A stretch of DNA of 64,000 nucleotides, from positions 170,126 to 234,125 of the forward strand of contig NZ_JBAMDD010000008.1 of the NCBI RefSeq assembly GCF_036961565.1, written 5' to 3'. This DNA comes from Chitinimonas sp036961565 (lineage in GTDB: Bacteria > Pseudomonadota > Gammaproteobacteria > Burkholderiales > Chitinimonadaceae). Position 1 is the stretch's first letter, and the number at the start of each line of letters is the position of its first letter. The translations under genes were made by a program, and so were the position numbers. The notes below the pieces were generated by a model. That model ran no database searches, was not told where the DNA came from, and was given only the letters and a program-made list of their open reading frames with translations. Positions 44,324 through 53,900 of the stretch are shown here, piece after piece.

Positions 44324-44357
44324 GGCGATGCACGGGTAAACCCGCCCGTGCATCGCC
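44324..44357 (+). terminator. 13-bp perfect hairpin after pepP
   Basis: Stem GGCGATGCACGGG / CCCGTGCATCGCC with an 8-nt loop; an A run rather than a T run follows. Confidence 0.65.
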
Positions 44358-44488
44358 GCCTCAAAAACGCAACACAAGCTTAGTCATTCTGAAATAACAC
44401 TGTTTTATTTTATATCTCGGTTCTAGAAATAGACCTGCTGCAGACGTCGCATCGCCTACCAGTACTCAACTCGAGGAGATAAAGCATC

Positions 44489-45784
44489 ATGCGCATCACC
44501 ACCTGGCTGCGTATCGCAGCCTGTACCCTGCTGGCCTCACTGGCCAGTGCCGAAAGCTATGTTTACCTCAGCAACAATACCGCCCAGCCGGTCACGCTCA
44601 GCACGGTGCAAACGGGCGACAAAGCCCTGCAGCAAGGTAGCCACTGGGGCCAGTACGAAACCACCATACCGGCCTACGGCACCCGCAAGATATTGTGGAT
44701 GAACCGCGATCAGGGCATCAGCAATGGCAAGAACTTCTATTTCGAAACCACCGTCCGCCAGGGCGCCCATGCCGTGGTGCTGCAGCAGCGCCTGCAAGGC
44801 AAGTTCATCGGCAGCAGCATCTGGGCCGCAGCCCGCTCGGCCGACTTCAGCCACCCCTGGTACGCTGACCGCGAGCTGCACAACGGCCGCACCCGCTTCG
44901 CCGGCCTGCAAGCCACCCTGTCTTATCGTGCCCAGTTCACCGGCGGCTACGACGACTTCCACTATGTCATCCAGCCCGATGCCACGCTCGAACCCGCCTC
45001 GGCCAGCAATGAGTTCAAGATACTGAGCTGGAACATCTGGGGTGTGATCGGCGCCAAGCAAATCTGCGACCGCTGGAATGAGGTCCCCACCCATACCCGC
45101 AATTTTGACGCCGTCGTCTTCAGCGAAGCCTTCGACAATGGCTGCCGCGACCAGCTCCGCGCCGCCTTGAGGGCCGAATTCCCCTACCAGACCCAGGTGG
45201 TGGATAAAGCCAATGTCTACGAGGATGGCGGGGTCTTCATCGTCAGCCGCTGGCCTATCGCTGGCGAACGGCAAATGGTCTACAGCCAGTGCTCGGGCAC
45301 CGACTGCCTGTCCAACAAGGGTGTCATGGTGGTCGAGATCATCAAGCAGGGTAAGGCCTACCATATAGCCGGCACCCACACCCAGGCCTGGAACGGCGCA
45401 ACCGAACGCAGCGTACGCCTGTCCCAGCTGAGCACCCTGCGCCAGTTCGTTGACCAACAGCGGCCACCCGCCAGCGATGCCCTGTTCTACGCCGGCGATC
45501 TGAACGTAGACCGATATGCCACCGCCGACGATTACCAGCAGATGCTGGGCCTGCTCGGCGCCAACCAGCCGGCCATCCTGGGCTACGGCTGGACCTACGA
45601 CGCCAGCGTCAACAGCCTGGCCAGTGCAGGGCGCGAATACCTGGACTACGTGCTGGTCTCCAACGGCCATCGCCAGCCCAGCCGCAGCGAGAACGAAGTC
45701 ACGGTCTACCGCAGCATCACGCCCGCCGTCTGGTCCTTACGTGATCTCTCCGACCACTTTGCCGTCGCCGGGCGCTTCCGTTAC
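44489..45784 (+). CDS. Secreted sphingomyelinase C-like phosphodiesterase
   Basis: The 432-residue protein has a signal peptide (residues 1-21), a beta-rich N-terminal domain of about 150 residues and a C-terminal endonuclease/exonuclease/phosphatase fold with the neutral sphingomyelinase motifs: SWNIWG, FSEAFDNG, GDLNVD and the terminal LSDHFAV carrying the catalytic His. Cysteine pairs (CSGTDC) fit an extracellular enzyme. It probably hydrolyses sphingomyelin or related phospholipids and may act as a haemolysin-like exoenzyme. AGGAG precedes the ATG at 44489, and the upstream 100 bp are AT-rich, consistent with a promoter. Confidence 0.88.
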
Positions 45785-45890
45785 TAAGCACCGCCAGCAA
45801 AGCCGTGGCCTCCCCATCCTCTACGCCGGGTGAGGAGGCCATGGTCCCCAGCCCCTCGCAAAGCCGCCATCACACAAAGGCGCCTACCCC

Positions 45891-46823
45891 ATGCCACGCA
45901 CCCTGCTACTCAGCCTGGTCACCGCCCTGACGCTGAGCCTCTGGTATCTCTGGCCTGCCGCCCAAGCCACCACGGCAGCCCCCACCGCCATCACCACACC
46001 ACCGCCCGTGCTTGCGTTCAGTGCCGCCACAGCCATACCGGCACGCCCGCCCCAGCAGACCGCAGCCGCCCAGCGTCTGGCAGCCTTGCGCGCCGTCCTG
46101 GCCGGCCAGCGCAGCCTGCTCGACCTGCAAGCCGAGGTCCGTCGGGCCTGCAAACCCGCCTGCCCCAACTGGCCCGAAGGCGAACTCGGCGCCCTCAGCC
46201 CGCAAGAAGCCCATCTGCTGCGCCGCGCCCTGGCCGCCCACCCCACCCTGGATCGCGCCGTGTCAGAACTGGTGCAAGACAGCCAAGCGCCCCTGGCCGA
46301 GCGGCTGGCCCGCATCAATACGGCCCGCCAGCAGATCGCAGGCACAGAGGTCACCCAGTTGCTCTACGGCGAACAACAAGCGCAGATCGCCTTCAAGGCA
46401 GCAGCCCAGTCCTTCCTGACCGGCCCCGCCGCCAGCCTGCCGCCTGCTGCCCGGCAACAGGCCCTTGATGCCCTGCAGCGCCAACACTACGGCAGCTATT
46501 ACGATCACCTCGTGGCGCAGCAAGCACCCGCAGAAAAACTGCATTGGGTATTGGCCGCCGCCGAACTGGGGCTGAACCCAGCCCAGCGCGATGCCATCCG
46601 CCTGCAGCTGCGCACCCAATATCTGGGCGCCGACCTGGCTCGCCAACTGGCCGCCCAGGATGCCGACGACGCCCGCCACCAGCTACAGGCCCAGGGCTAT
46701 CAAGCCGCCCGCGCAGCGCTGGAGACCGCACTCCGCCAACGCGGCGACCCCAGCCGCGACCCGGTACTGGCCGCCGAATGGGAAGCCGGCCTGGCCGCAC
46801 TCAGGCAGCAGTGGTTTCGCTAG
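45891..46823 (+). CDS. Membrane-anchored helical periplasmic protein, possibly a secretion chaperone
   Basis: The 310-residue protein has one N-terminal hydrophobic segment (LLLSLVTALTLSLWYLWPAA), a Pro/Thr/Ala linker and then about 250 residues of Ala/Gln/Leu/Arg-rich helices with two nearby cysteines (CKPACPNW). Anchor, linker and extended helices are the build of lipase-specific foldases (LifO), and elements such as LLYGEQQAQ and YLGADLARQLAAQDA recall that family, but the diagnostic motif was not seen. It lies 104 bp after the sphingomyelinase-like gene and could assist that enzyme. The function remains unknown. Confidence 0.6.
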   Translation: MPRTLLLSLVTALTLSLWYLWPAAQATTAAPTAITTPPPVLAFSAATAIPARPPQQTAAAQRLAALRAVLAGQRSLLDLQAEVRRACKPACPNWPEGELGALSPQEAHLLRRALAAHPTLDRAVSELVQDSQAPLAERLARINTARQQIAGTEVTQLLYGEQQAQIAFKAAAQSFLTGPAASLPPAARQQALDALQRQHYGSYYDHLVAQQAPAEKLHWVLAAAELGLNPAQRDAIRLQLRTQYLGADLARQLAAQDADDARHQLQAQGYQAARAALETALRQRGDPSRDPVLAAEWEAGLAALRQQWFR

Positions 46824-46858
46824 TCCGGTACACGGCAGTTGGGTTGCACACAGCGGCA

Positions 46859-48016
46859 TCAGTCCGATTTGATGCCATGCCTGACCATCTTCCGCTGCAG
46901 ATAGGTCGCGCTCAGTTTCTGGTATTGGCGCTGCGCCTTCTCCTGGCGTTTCTCATCACCGCTTTTGTGGTGCGCCATGATCTTGTCTATCTTCGCCTTC
47001 TTGCTGGTCCACCAGGTACCCCCCTTGAAGTTGGGGTCAGTCATCTGATCAAACTTATGGCTGAAGGTGGCCAAGCCGGCTTCATAGGCCTCCTTATGGG
47101 CATTGCTGATATGCCCGAGTTGATCGCTCTTGGAGAACTCGGTGCCGCCAGATTTCCAGTGAGACTTCAGAGCCGAGATGCCAGTATCCTTTAACTTGCC
47201 GACCTCCAGTCCACCCTTGCCCAGCTGTGGAAACTGCGACAGCATTGTTGACTGGAAGCCCTTCCCGGCATCCTCGTTGCCAGCCAGCTTCATCTGCCAT
47301 TTCGCCGCCATGGTCTTGGCCCGCATGGCCGAACCGATATGGTCCATGCCCACCGCGCGGCCAGCCGTCACGTCCTCTAAAAACGACCCTATCGCAATAC
47401 CGCCCAGCGGCGAGGACTTGGCGGTTGCCTTGGTAGACAGCCCCAATGACGGAAAGGCACTCACCTTGGCAGAGGCATCGTAGGGTGCATCCCCCTCATG
47501 CACGGGCGACAGTTGCTTGATCACCCGGCTTTCCAGCGTAGCCCGCTCCAACGAGAGATTTACCGGCAGCACGCTATTCGTCACGATCTTCTGCTGCCGT
47601 TTTTTCTCGGCATCCTTGTTCTTCTGCGCGTCCTTGGTCTTCTTGATGGCCTTGGGCGTAGAAAGATAGGCCGACGGCGCACTGCTGTTCATCATGCCCT
47701 GGGTCAGCTCCGTGGTGGAATGGGTCATGACGCTGAAACTGGCACCGATCTTGTGTACCGATGCGTTACCTGTCGCTCCCTGCAGATTGACAGCCACCTT
47801 GGTGCGGACGCTTTCATCGCTGTCGCCGTTGCGCATCCGGATGATTGCGTCGGAAAACGCCTTGCCCGTCTTGACCGGTGGCGTCCGTGGCTTACCGAGA
47901 TCACTCGTCGTCTGGCCAGTAAACGTGAAGGGATTCACCGCCGTCAGCGGCTTGAGCTTCTTGTGGCCGGAATCCCCGCCAGACTTACCATGGTCAACAC
48001 TGGCTTTGCGCTTCAC
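46859..48016 (-). CDS. Basic hydrophilic protein of unknown function, candidate effector
   Basis: The 385-residue protein has no transmembrane segment or signal peptide and is rich in Lys, Ser, Gly, Thr and Ala. Near the start it has two basic clusters (KRK at 2-4 and HKKLK at 18-22) spaced like a bipartite nuclear localisation signal. A Lys-rich stretch (about 125-145: KKTKDAQKNKDAEKKRQQK) follows. The C-terminal 120 residues look folded (HISNAHKEAYEAGLATF). No family was recognised. The start is a GTG with GGGGG seven bases upstream. A secreted effector or a structural/nucleic-acid-binding protein are both possible. Confidence 0.65.
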   Translation of the reverse strand: MKRKASVDHGKSGGDSGHKKLKPLTAVNPFTFTGQTTSDLGKPRTPPVKTGKAFSDAIIRMRNGDSDESVRTKVAVNLQGATGNASVHKIGASFSVMTHSTTELTQGMMNSSAPSAYLSTPKAIKKTKDAQKNKDAEKKRQQKIVTNSVLPVNLSLERATLESRVIKQLSPVHEGDAPYDASAKVSAFPSLGLSTKATAKSSPLGGIAIGSFLEDVTAGRAVGMDHIGSAMRAKTMAAKWQMKLAGNEDAGKGFQSTMLSQFPQLGKGGLEVGKLKDTGISALKSHWKSGGTEFSKSDQLGHISNAHKEAYEAGLATFSHKFDQMTDPNFKGGTWWTSKKAKIDKIMAHHKSGDEKRQEKAQRQYQKLSATYLQRKMVRHGIKSD

Positions 48017-48356
48017 GTAGCACCCCCATCACTCAGGCTATTGGATCGTCAAACGCAACGCGCCTGCAATGCGCATGCCACCTCGGCCAAGGCCGGCCAA
48101 AGCCCGCACTAGCCCAGGCGCTCGGGCTAAGGCAACAGTGCATCTCTGGCGTAATACGGGTTGTTTTATACCCATGAAGCGTGGTTTATTACCCATCCGC
48201 CGGGCGATGACCGTGCAGGGGTAAGGCAAGCTCGCACAACAAGGCCAAAAGGGTTTTGCGAGCGGCGCTCAGCAGGCGCGCGGTAGGGGCTGCATACTGA
48301 AACCTGTGCCCGCAACCGATGTACCGATTCCCTCACACCCAACGATTGAAAGCACC
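48017..48356. other. Intergenic region, no gene recognised
   Basis: A 340-base gap between divergent genes. It contains an AT-rich stretch (about 48164-48195, TTGTTTTATACCCATG with a second GGTTTATTACCCAT) that may be promoter DNA; the two ATACCCAT/TTACCCAT strings form a short direct repeat. Confidence 0.4.
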
Positions 48357-48536
48357 ATGACCTGGCTACTCCTCACCCTGCTGATCGCCATCGCCGCCAC
48401 CGCGCTGGGCATTGCCTGGTGCATCCTGCGTTTCCACGCCAGCCTGGGCCAGCACCACCTCCGTGGGCGCTATACCTGGGCGGAAGAGATCGCCGCACAG
48501 GAACAGCCTGGTAGTCCGGCCAATGATGGGCAGTAG
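48357..48536 (+). CDS. Small single-helix membrane protein
   Basis: The 59-residue product starts with a long hydrophobic helix (TWLLLTLLIAIAATALGIAWCIL) and ends in a short polar cytoplasmic tail (YTWAEEIAAQEQ). No family known. The ATG at 48357 follows a weak GAAAG; the upstream GTG frame adds 17 non-hydrophobic residues. Confidence 0.5.
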   Translation: MTWLLLTLLIAIAATALGIAWCILRFHASLGQHHLRGRYTWAEEIAAQEQPGSPANDGQ

Positions 48537-48574
48537 ATCCTGCCGGGCAGCGCCCTCTCCAACGGACGCCCCGC

Positions 48575-48970
48575 TCAGTTGGGAAACGGCTCTATGTGCA
48601 CTTCGCCACGGCGGCCGAAGTAGCTGACATGCCGGCCTGTCAGCCAAACGGTATAGCCTATACAGCCCGCCAGTTGCGACAGGTGCTTGAATTGCGGATA
48701 CATCAGCTCCCCACGCTGGGCACCAAGAATAGCCGCCTTGATCCCCTCAGCCGAGAAGTCCTGCTCTATGGTGACATCCATGTCGGGGTGATCCACCGTC
48801 AGTGTTTCACCTGTGGGCACATAGTAGGTCGTACGGCGAGCGCGATAGTCCACGCTATAGGATTCAATACCCGCCCCCAGCAAAGCACCGACGACCTGGC
48901 CAAAGTGCATGCGCCCCTCGTTCGAGGCGGCAGCTGTATCGCGTACGATACTTGCAACAGCGCTATCCAT
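48575..48970 (-). CDS. DUF1398 (YbcV-like) protein
   Basis: The 131-residue protein matches the DUF1398 family in length and in the central DYRARRTTYYVPTGE and FSAEGIKAAILGAQRGE segments, ending in a Gly-rich YTVWLTGRHVSYFGRRGE region. The function of the family is unknown. It lies 18 bp downstream of the marR-type gene on the same strand and is probably co-regulated by it. GGAGAAGC precedes the ATG at 48970. Confidence 0.8.
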   Translation of the reverse strand: MDSAVASIVRDTAAASNEGRMHFGQVVGALLGAGIESYSVDYRARRTTYYVPTGETLTVDHPDMDVTIEQDFSAEGIKAAILGAQRGELMYPQFKHLSQLAGCIGYTVWLTGRHVSYFGRRGEVHIEPFPN

Positions 48971-48988
48971 GGTGCTTCTCCTTGCTGA

Positions 48989-49456
48989 TTACTTGATCGG
49001 GACGACTTTGAGCTGATGATGACGGACCAAGCCCTGCATCAAGTCCATCAGCTCACTGCGCTGCGACTCGTCCAGGTGTCCGAAAAAGAACCTGTCGTTT
49101 TCGTCCGCCAAGGCCGCCAGCACCGGTAGCAATTGCCTACCCGCTGCAGTCAGCGCCAGAACCTGCTCACGCGCACTGCCCTCCGCCGCCTGACGCACCG
49201 CCATGCCCTTGTGCTCAAGTTTGCTGACAACCTTGGAGGCCGCGCCCTTGGTCATCCCCAGCGCACTGATCAGTTCGGCATGGCTGGTATGCGCACGCTC
49301 AAACAAGGTCCGCATGGCAACCCACTCCGTGACGGTGTAGCCCCGTGCTTCCAGCTGCTGCTCAAAACGGCCGGAAACCTGGTTGGAAACATAGCGCAGC
49401 CAAAATCCAAGATGCGCTTCGAGGGGGCTGACATTCGGTGTAGGTACGAGGCTCAT
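48989..49456 (-). CDS. MarR family transcriptional regulator
   Basis: The 155-residue protein has the MarR fold: N-terminal dimerisation helices, then a winged HTH with SALGMTKGAASKVVSKLEHKG recognition and an ALTAAGRQLL wing/helix. It binds as a dimer to short palindromes; two candidate sites lie immediately upstream, the nearer only 3 bp before its ATG, so it likely represses itself and the following DUF1398 gene. The ribosome binding site (GGGAAA) is part of the operator. Confidence 0.9.
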   Translation of the reverse strand: MSLVPTPNVSPLEAHLGFWLRYVSNQVSGRFEQQLEARGYTVTEWVAMRTLFERAHTSHAELISALGMTKGAASKVVSKLEHKGMAVRQAAEGSAREQVLALTAAGRQLLPVLAALADENDRFFFGHLDESQRSELMDLMQGLVRHHQLKVVPIK

Positions 49457-49459
49457 ATC

Positions 49460-49502
49460 ATTGTTTCCCAGGAAACAATCAGATACTAGTTTCCAAGGAA
49501 AC
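49460..49502. promoter_or_regulatory. Two MarR-type operator palindromes
   Basis: ATTGTTTCC-CA-GGAAACAAT (49460-49479) and GTTTCC-AA-GGAAAC (49489-49502) share the half-site GTTTCC, with centres 26 bp apart, about 2.5 helical turns. They overlap the marR ribosome binding site and probable promoter. Confidence 0.85.
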
Positions 49503-49732
49503 CAATGTCAAGCATCCCGCTCGCCGATCGGCACGCCCATGATCGACCCGATGCAACCGGTGTCAGCGCCTGCTCAAAGGCGTAGGCAAGGCCAAGGGCT
49601 TTTGGCCATGGCGGACCATCACCATCCACCTGTGTTTCCAGCCACACACGGTCGCCGGATGGTCTACCGTTAATCGAGCCCAGCGAGCGTAACGATACCT
49701 AACCTACGCCGCAGCCAGCACAGGAGGAAATC

Positions 49733-50896
49733 ATGGAGCTCCCGCTCGACTTCACCCGCAAACCGACCATCCTGATAGTCGACGACACACCGGACAACCT
49801 CCTGCTGATGTCGAACCTCCTGAAGGAGAACAACCGGTACGTCATCAAGGCCGCCAACAATGGCGAAAAGGCATTGCGCATCGCCCAGGCCGACCCACTG
49901 CCCGACCTGATCCTGCTCGACATCATGATGCCCGGGATGTCAGGACATGAGGTTGCCCAAGTACTGAAGGCCGAGCCCAGGACCAGGGATATTCCCATCA
50001 TCTTCCTCACCGCCATGGCCTCCACCGCCGATGAAACGCTGGGGCTGCAGATGGGCGCCGCAGACTACATTACCAAGCCGATCTGCCCACCTATCGTGCT
50101 CGCCCGCGTCGAAACCCAGCTCAAGGTCAAGGCAGCAGCCGATTTCCTCAAGGATCAGAACGACTACCTTGAACAGGAGGTCTTGCGGCGCACCAAGGAA
50201 GTGACGGCCATCCAGGACGTCACCATACACGCCATGGCCTCACTGGCCGAAACACGCGACAACGAGACAGGCAACCATATCCGTCGTACCCAGCACTACG
50301 TGAAAGTGCTGGCCGAGCACTTGCGCGAGCACCCTCGGTTCCGCCATTTTCTGGACGACGAGACGATCAAGTTGATATTCAAGTCAGCGCCCCTGCACGA
50401 TATCGGCAAGATCGGCATCCCCGACCGCATTCTGCTCAAGCCCGGCCGCTTCACACCCGAAGAGTTCGAGATCATGAAGACCCACACCACCCTGGGCCGC
50501 GATGCCATCGCGCATGCCGAGCAGCAACTGGGCATGAATGTGGATTTCCTATGCCTGGCCAAAGAGATTGCCTACGGTCACCAAGAGAAATGGGATGGCT
50601 CGGGCTACCCCGAGGGCAAGGCAGGTGACGACATCCCCATTTCGGCCCGCTTGATGGCAGTGGCCGACGTCTACGACGCCCTGATCAGCCGCCGTGTCTA
50701 CAAGGACGGCATGTCGCACGACGCAGCCTTGGCCATCATCCGGGAGGGCCGGGGCACCCATTTCGACCCCGACATCTGCGATGCCTTCCTGGCGTGCGCC
50801 GACCGCTTCCAGGTCATCGCCAGCCAGTTTGCCGACTCCGACCATGACATGGCACAAAAGGCAGTCGCACTGCAGTACATCACGGGTACACCCTGA
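49733..50896 (+). CDS. Response regulator with HD-GYP cyclic-di-GMP phosphodiesterase domain
   Basis: The 387-residue protein has a receiver domain (residues about 12-130: ILIVDDTPDN, phosphoacceptor Asp in LILLDIMMPGM, Lys in ITKP) followed by a coiled-coil linker and an HD-GYP domain with HDIGKIGIPD and GSGYPEG. HD-GYP domains hydrolyse c-di-GMP, which would tie phosphorylation to motility/biofilm control. The likely kinase is the hybrid kinase starting 35 bp downstream. AGGAGGAAATC gives a strong start. Confidence 0.93.
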   Translation: MELPLDFTRKPTILIVDDTPDNLLLMSNLLKENNRYVIKAANNGEKALRIAQADPLPDLILLDIMMPGMSGHEVAQVLKAEPRTRDIPIIFLTAMASTADETLGLQMGAADYITKPICPPIVLARVETQLKVKAAADFLKDQNDYLEQEVLRRTKEVTAIQDVTIHAMASLAETRDNETGNHIRRTQHYVKVLAEHLREHPRFRHFLDDETIKLIFKSAPLHDIGKIGIPDRILLKPGRFTPEEFEIMKTHTTLGRDAIAHAEQQLGMNVDFLCLAKEIAYGHQEKWDGSGYPEGKAGDDIPISARLMAVADVYDALISRRVYKDGMSHDAALAIIREGRGTHFDPDICDAFLACADRFQVIASQFADSDHDMAQKAVALQYITGTP

Positions 50897-50931
50897 ATCT
50901 CGCACCTTCCCGCCGGCCATTTGGAGTGCCC

Positions 50932-53900
50932 ATGCGTTCACCATTGCAGTTGCTGGAGCGCTTACCGCTCCGCCACAAGCTGATAGTCGGCTTCATCTCG
51001 CTCTTGCTCCTGTCGCTAGCGCTGGGCCTCCAGAGCCTGGAAACCCAGCGTGAACTCAATCGTGACCTGTACCAACTGCATGAAGAGGGCGTCATAGGCA
51101 TAGCCAGGGTGCAGGAGGCCCGCATCCATTTCTCCCGCATGGTGCTGGCAGCCCATCGCGCCGTCGGAGCAGAGTCGGACGGCGAGCGCGACGAAGCCCT
51201 GCACGAGATGGATGAGGCGCACCAGCGCATCCAGCAAGCGATACAGCTTATCCGCCCTACTCTGTTCAAGTCACAGAACGTAGAGCGACTGACCCAATTC
51301 GAAGTATTGCTGGCCCGCATGCTGCGAACCACTTCAGACGCCGTAGACCTCGCCAAGCAGGGCCTGCCCGATGAAGCCGTCTCGCTGGTCGAGAGCGTGG
51401 CCTTCAAGCAGCTAGGCCGCAGCGCAGATCAACTGCTGGATGAGATCGTTGCAGTGAAGGAATCCGGTGTCCGCGATACGACGCAGGCCTTCCATGGCTC
51501 GGCCACGACCAACAACACCCTCACTTACGCCCTATTGCTGGGCGGCCTCGGCTTGGCCCTGGCCTTCGCCTGGCTCATCAGCCTGTCCATCCGGCGACCT
51601 ATCAACCGGGTCCGCAATGCGGTTGAGCAATTGGCCGCCGGCAAGCTCCAACTCACGATTCCGCATACGGACTTCCAGAACGAAACCGGCGACCTGGCAC
51701 GCGCCATCGCTGCGCTACAGGCAGAGTCCATCCAGTTGGAAGCCCAGCGCTGGATCAAATCCCAGGAATCCACGATACAGGCAGCCCTGCAGCAGGCCGA
51801 CTCACCAGCCGAGCTGGCGTCACGCTTCTTCAAATACCTGGCGCCCTTGCTCAATGTCGGGCAGGGGCTGATCTACCGCTGGGACGAGGCACGCGCCACG
51901 CTCGTACTGGCCAGCAGCTATGCCATCAGCAGCGACCGCACAGTGGACAGCGAAATCGCGCTCGGCATGGGTTTGCTAGGGCAATGCGCCAAAGACAAGT
52001 TGCCCAGGTCAGTGCAGCAAGGGGCCGACGGCGATTGGCGCATCCGCTCCACGCTCGGGGAGATCGTACCCAGTGACATCATGGTGATACCCCTGCTGAG
52101 TGGCGACAAGCTAACGGGCGCGATGGAGCTGGCCTGCTTCGATTCACCGAGCAACACCGCCAGATCCCTGCTTGAGCAGGTGCTGCCTCGTCTCGCCATC
52201 AGCATGGAAATACTGGATCGCTCGCTGGCCGTACAACGGCTACTGGAACAAACCCAGCAGCAAGCCGATGCCATGGAGGAGCAGGCAGCACGCATGGAGG
52301 AACAGGCTGTCGAGCTGGAGGCGCAACAGGCAGCCTTGAAGGACACCGAAGCCTGGTTCCGCGGCATCGTCGAATCAGCACCCGACGGCATGCTGGTGGT
52401 GGACGAAAACGGGAGAATCATTCTTGCCAATACGCAGCTGGATGGCCTGTTTGGCTACCAGCCAGGAGAAATGGTCGGCCTGACGGTTGAGCACCTGGTG
52501 CCCGCCTCGGTTCGACCGCACCACGGGGAGCTGCGCAAGGGCTTCCTGACCGAAGGCAAGACGCGCAATATGGGCGGCGGCGCCAATGACCTGCTAGGCG
52601 TGCGCAAGGATGGCAGCACATTCTCCGTCGAGATCGGCCTGGCGCCGCTACCGGCGCTGGGCGACCGGGGTAGGTGCGTGTGTGCCTCAATCCGCGACAT
52701 CACGGAACGCAAGCGCCTGCAGGAAGCCATGTGGCGCGTCAACTTCCTATCCGATGTCGCGCTGGAACTGACTGGCAGCGGATACTGGCACGTAGACTAC
52801 AGCGACCCCGAGTACTACTACCAGTCAGAAAGGGCCGCCCGGATACTGGGCGAGCCGATCAAGCCCGATGGCCGCTACCATCTGCAGACTGAATGGTTCG
52901 AGCGTTTGCTCGAAGCCGATCCGGTTGCCGCGCAGAACACGCTGGAACGCTACCAGGGCGCCCTGGACGGCAAGTACGACAGCTACGATGCCATCTATGC
53001 CTACAAGCGCCCGCTGGATGGCCAGGTCGTCTGGGTGCATGCGGCAGGCAAGCTGGTGCGTGGTGAGGACGGGACTATCCAGTACATGTATGGCGCCTAT
53101 CAGGACATCACCCAACAGCGCGCCTCCGAGCAGGCCATCCTCAACAGCGAACGACAGATACGCATGATGCTGGATACCAGCCCGATCGCCGTGCGGGTAG
53201 CCGCACAATCGACGAATACCGTGGTGTATGCCAACAAAGCCCTTGCGGACATGCTGCATGAGTCGCCCGACAACATCGTAGGCATGGCCCCGAGCGTGTA
53301 CTACCAGGATCCGGAGGATTTCAGGCTTATCAGTGAAAAGATGGCCATGGGCGAGAGCATCATCAACATGCCACTGGCCATGAAGACACGCGATGGTCAG
53401 CCCTTCTGGGTATCGGGCTCCTTCTCCCAGATTACATACGGTGGCGGCCCCTGTGTACTCGCCTGGTTCTTCGATGTGACCGAACTACGCCTCGCCAAGG
53501 AGGCGGCAGAAAACGCAACGCGTGCCAAGAGCGATTTCCTGGCAAACATGAGCCATGAAATCCGTACGCCGATGAATGCCATCATTGGCATGAGCCATCT
53601 GGCCTTGCGCACTGAGCTCGACAAGAAGCAGCGCAACTACATCGAGAAGGTCAACCGATCCGCCGAGAATCTGCTGGGCATCATCAACGACATCCTCGAC
53701 TTCTCGAAGATAGAAGCCGGCAAGATGACGATCGAGCATGTCGATTTCCGGCTCGAAGACGTCATGGACAACTTCGCCAGCATGATAGGCCTCAAGGCCG
53801 AAGACAAAGGCCTCGAGCTGCTATTCGATACCCCATCAGACATCCCGACCGCACTGATCGGCGACCCCCTGCGCCTGGGACAGGTACTGATCAACCTCGG

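Noticed and set aside
44537..45670. 377-codon open frame antisense to the sphingomyelinase-like gene
   Set aside because: Composition is the mirror of the sense gene; sense strand has signal peptide and complete catalytic motifs.
45891..46823. Firm annotation as lipase chaperone
   Set aside because: Overall build is suggestive, but the diagnostic lipase-chaperone motif was not seen and the neighbour is not a lipase of the matching family.
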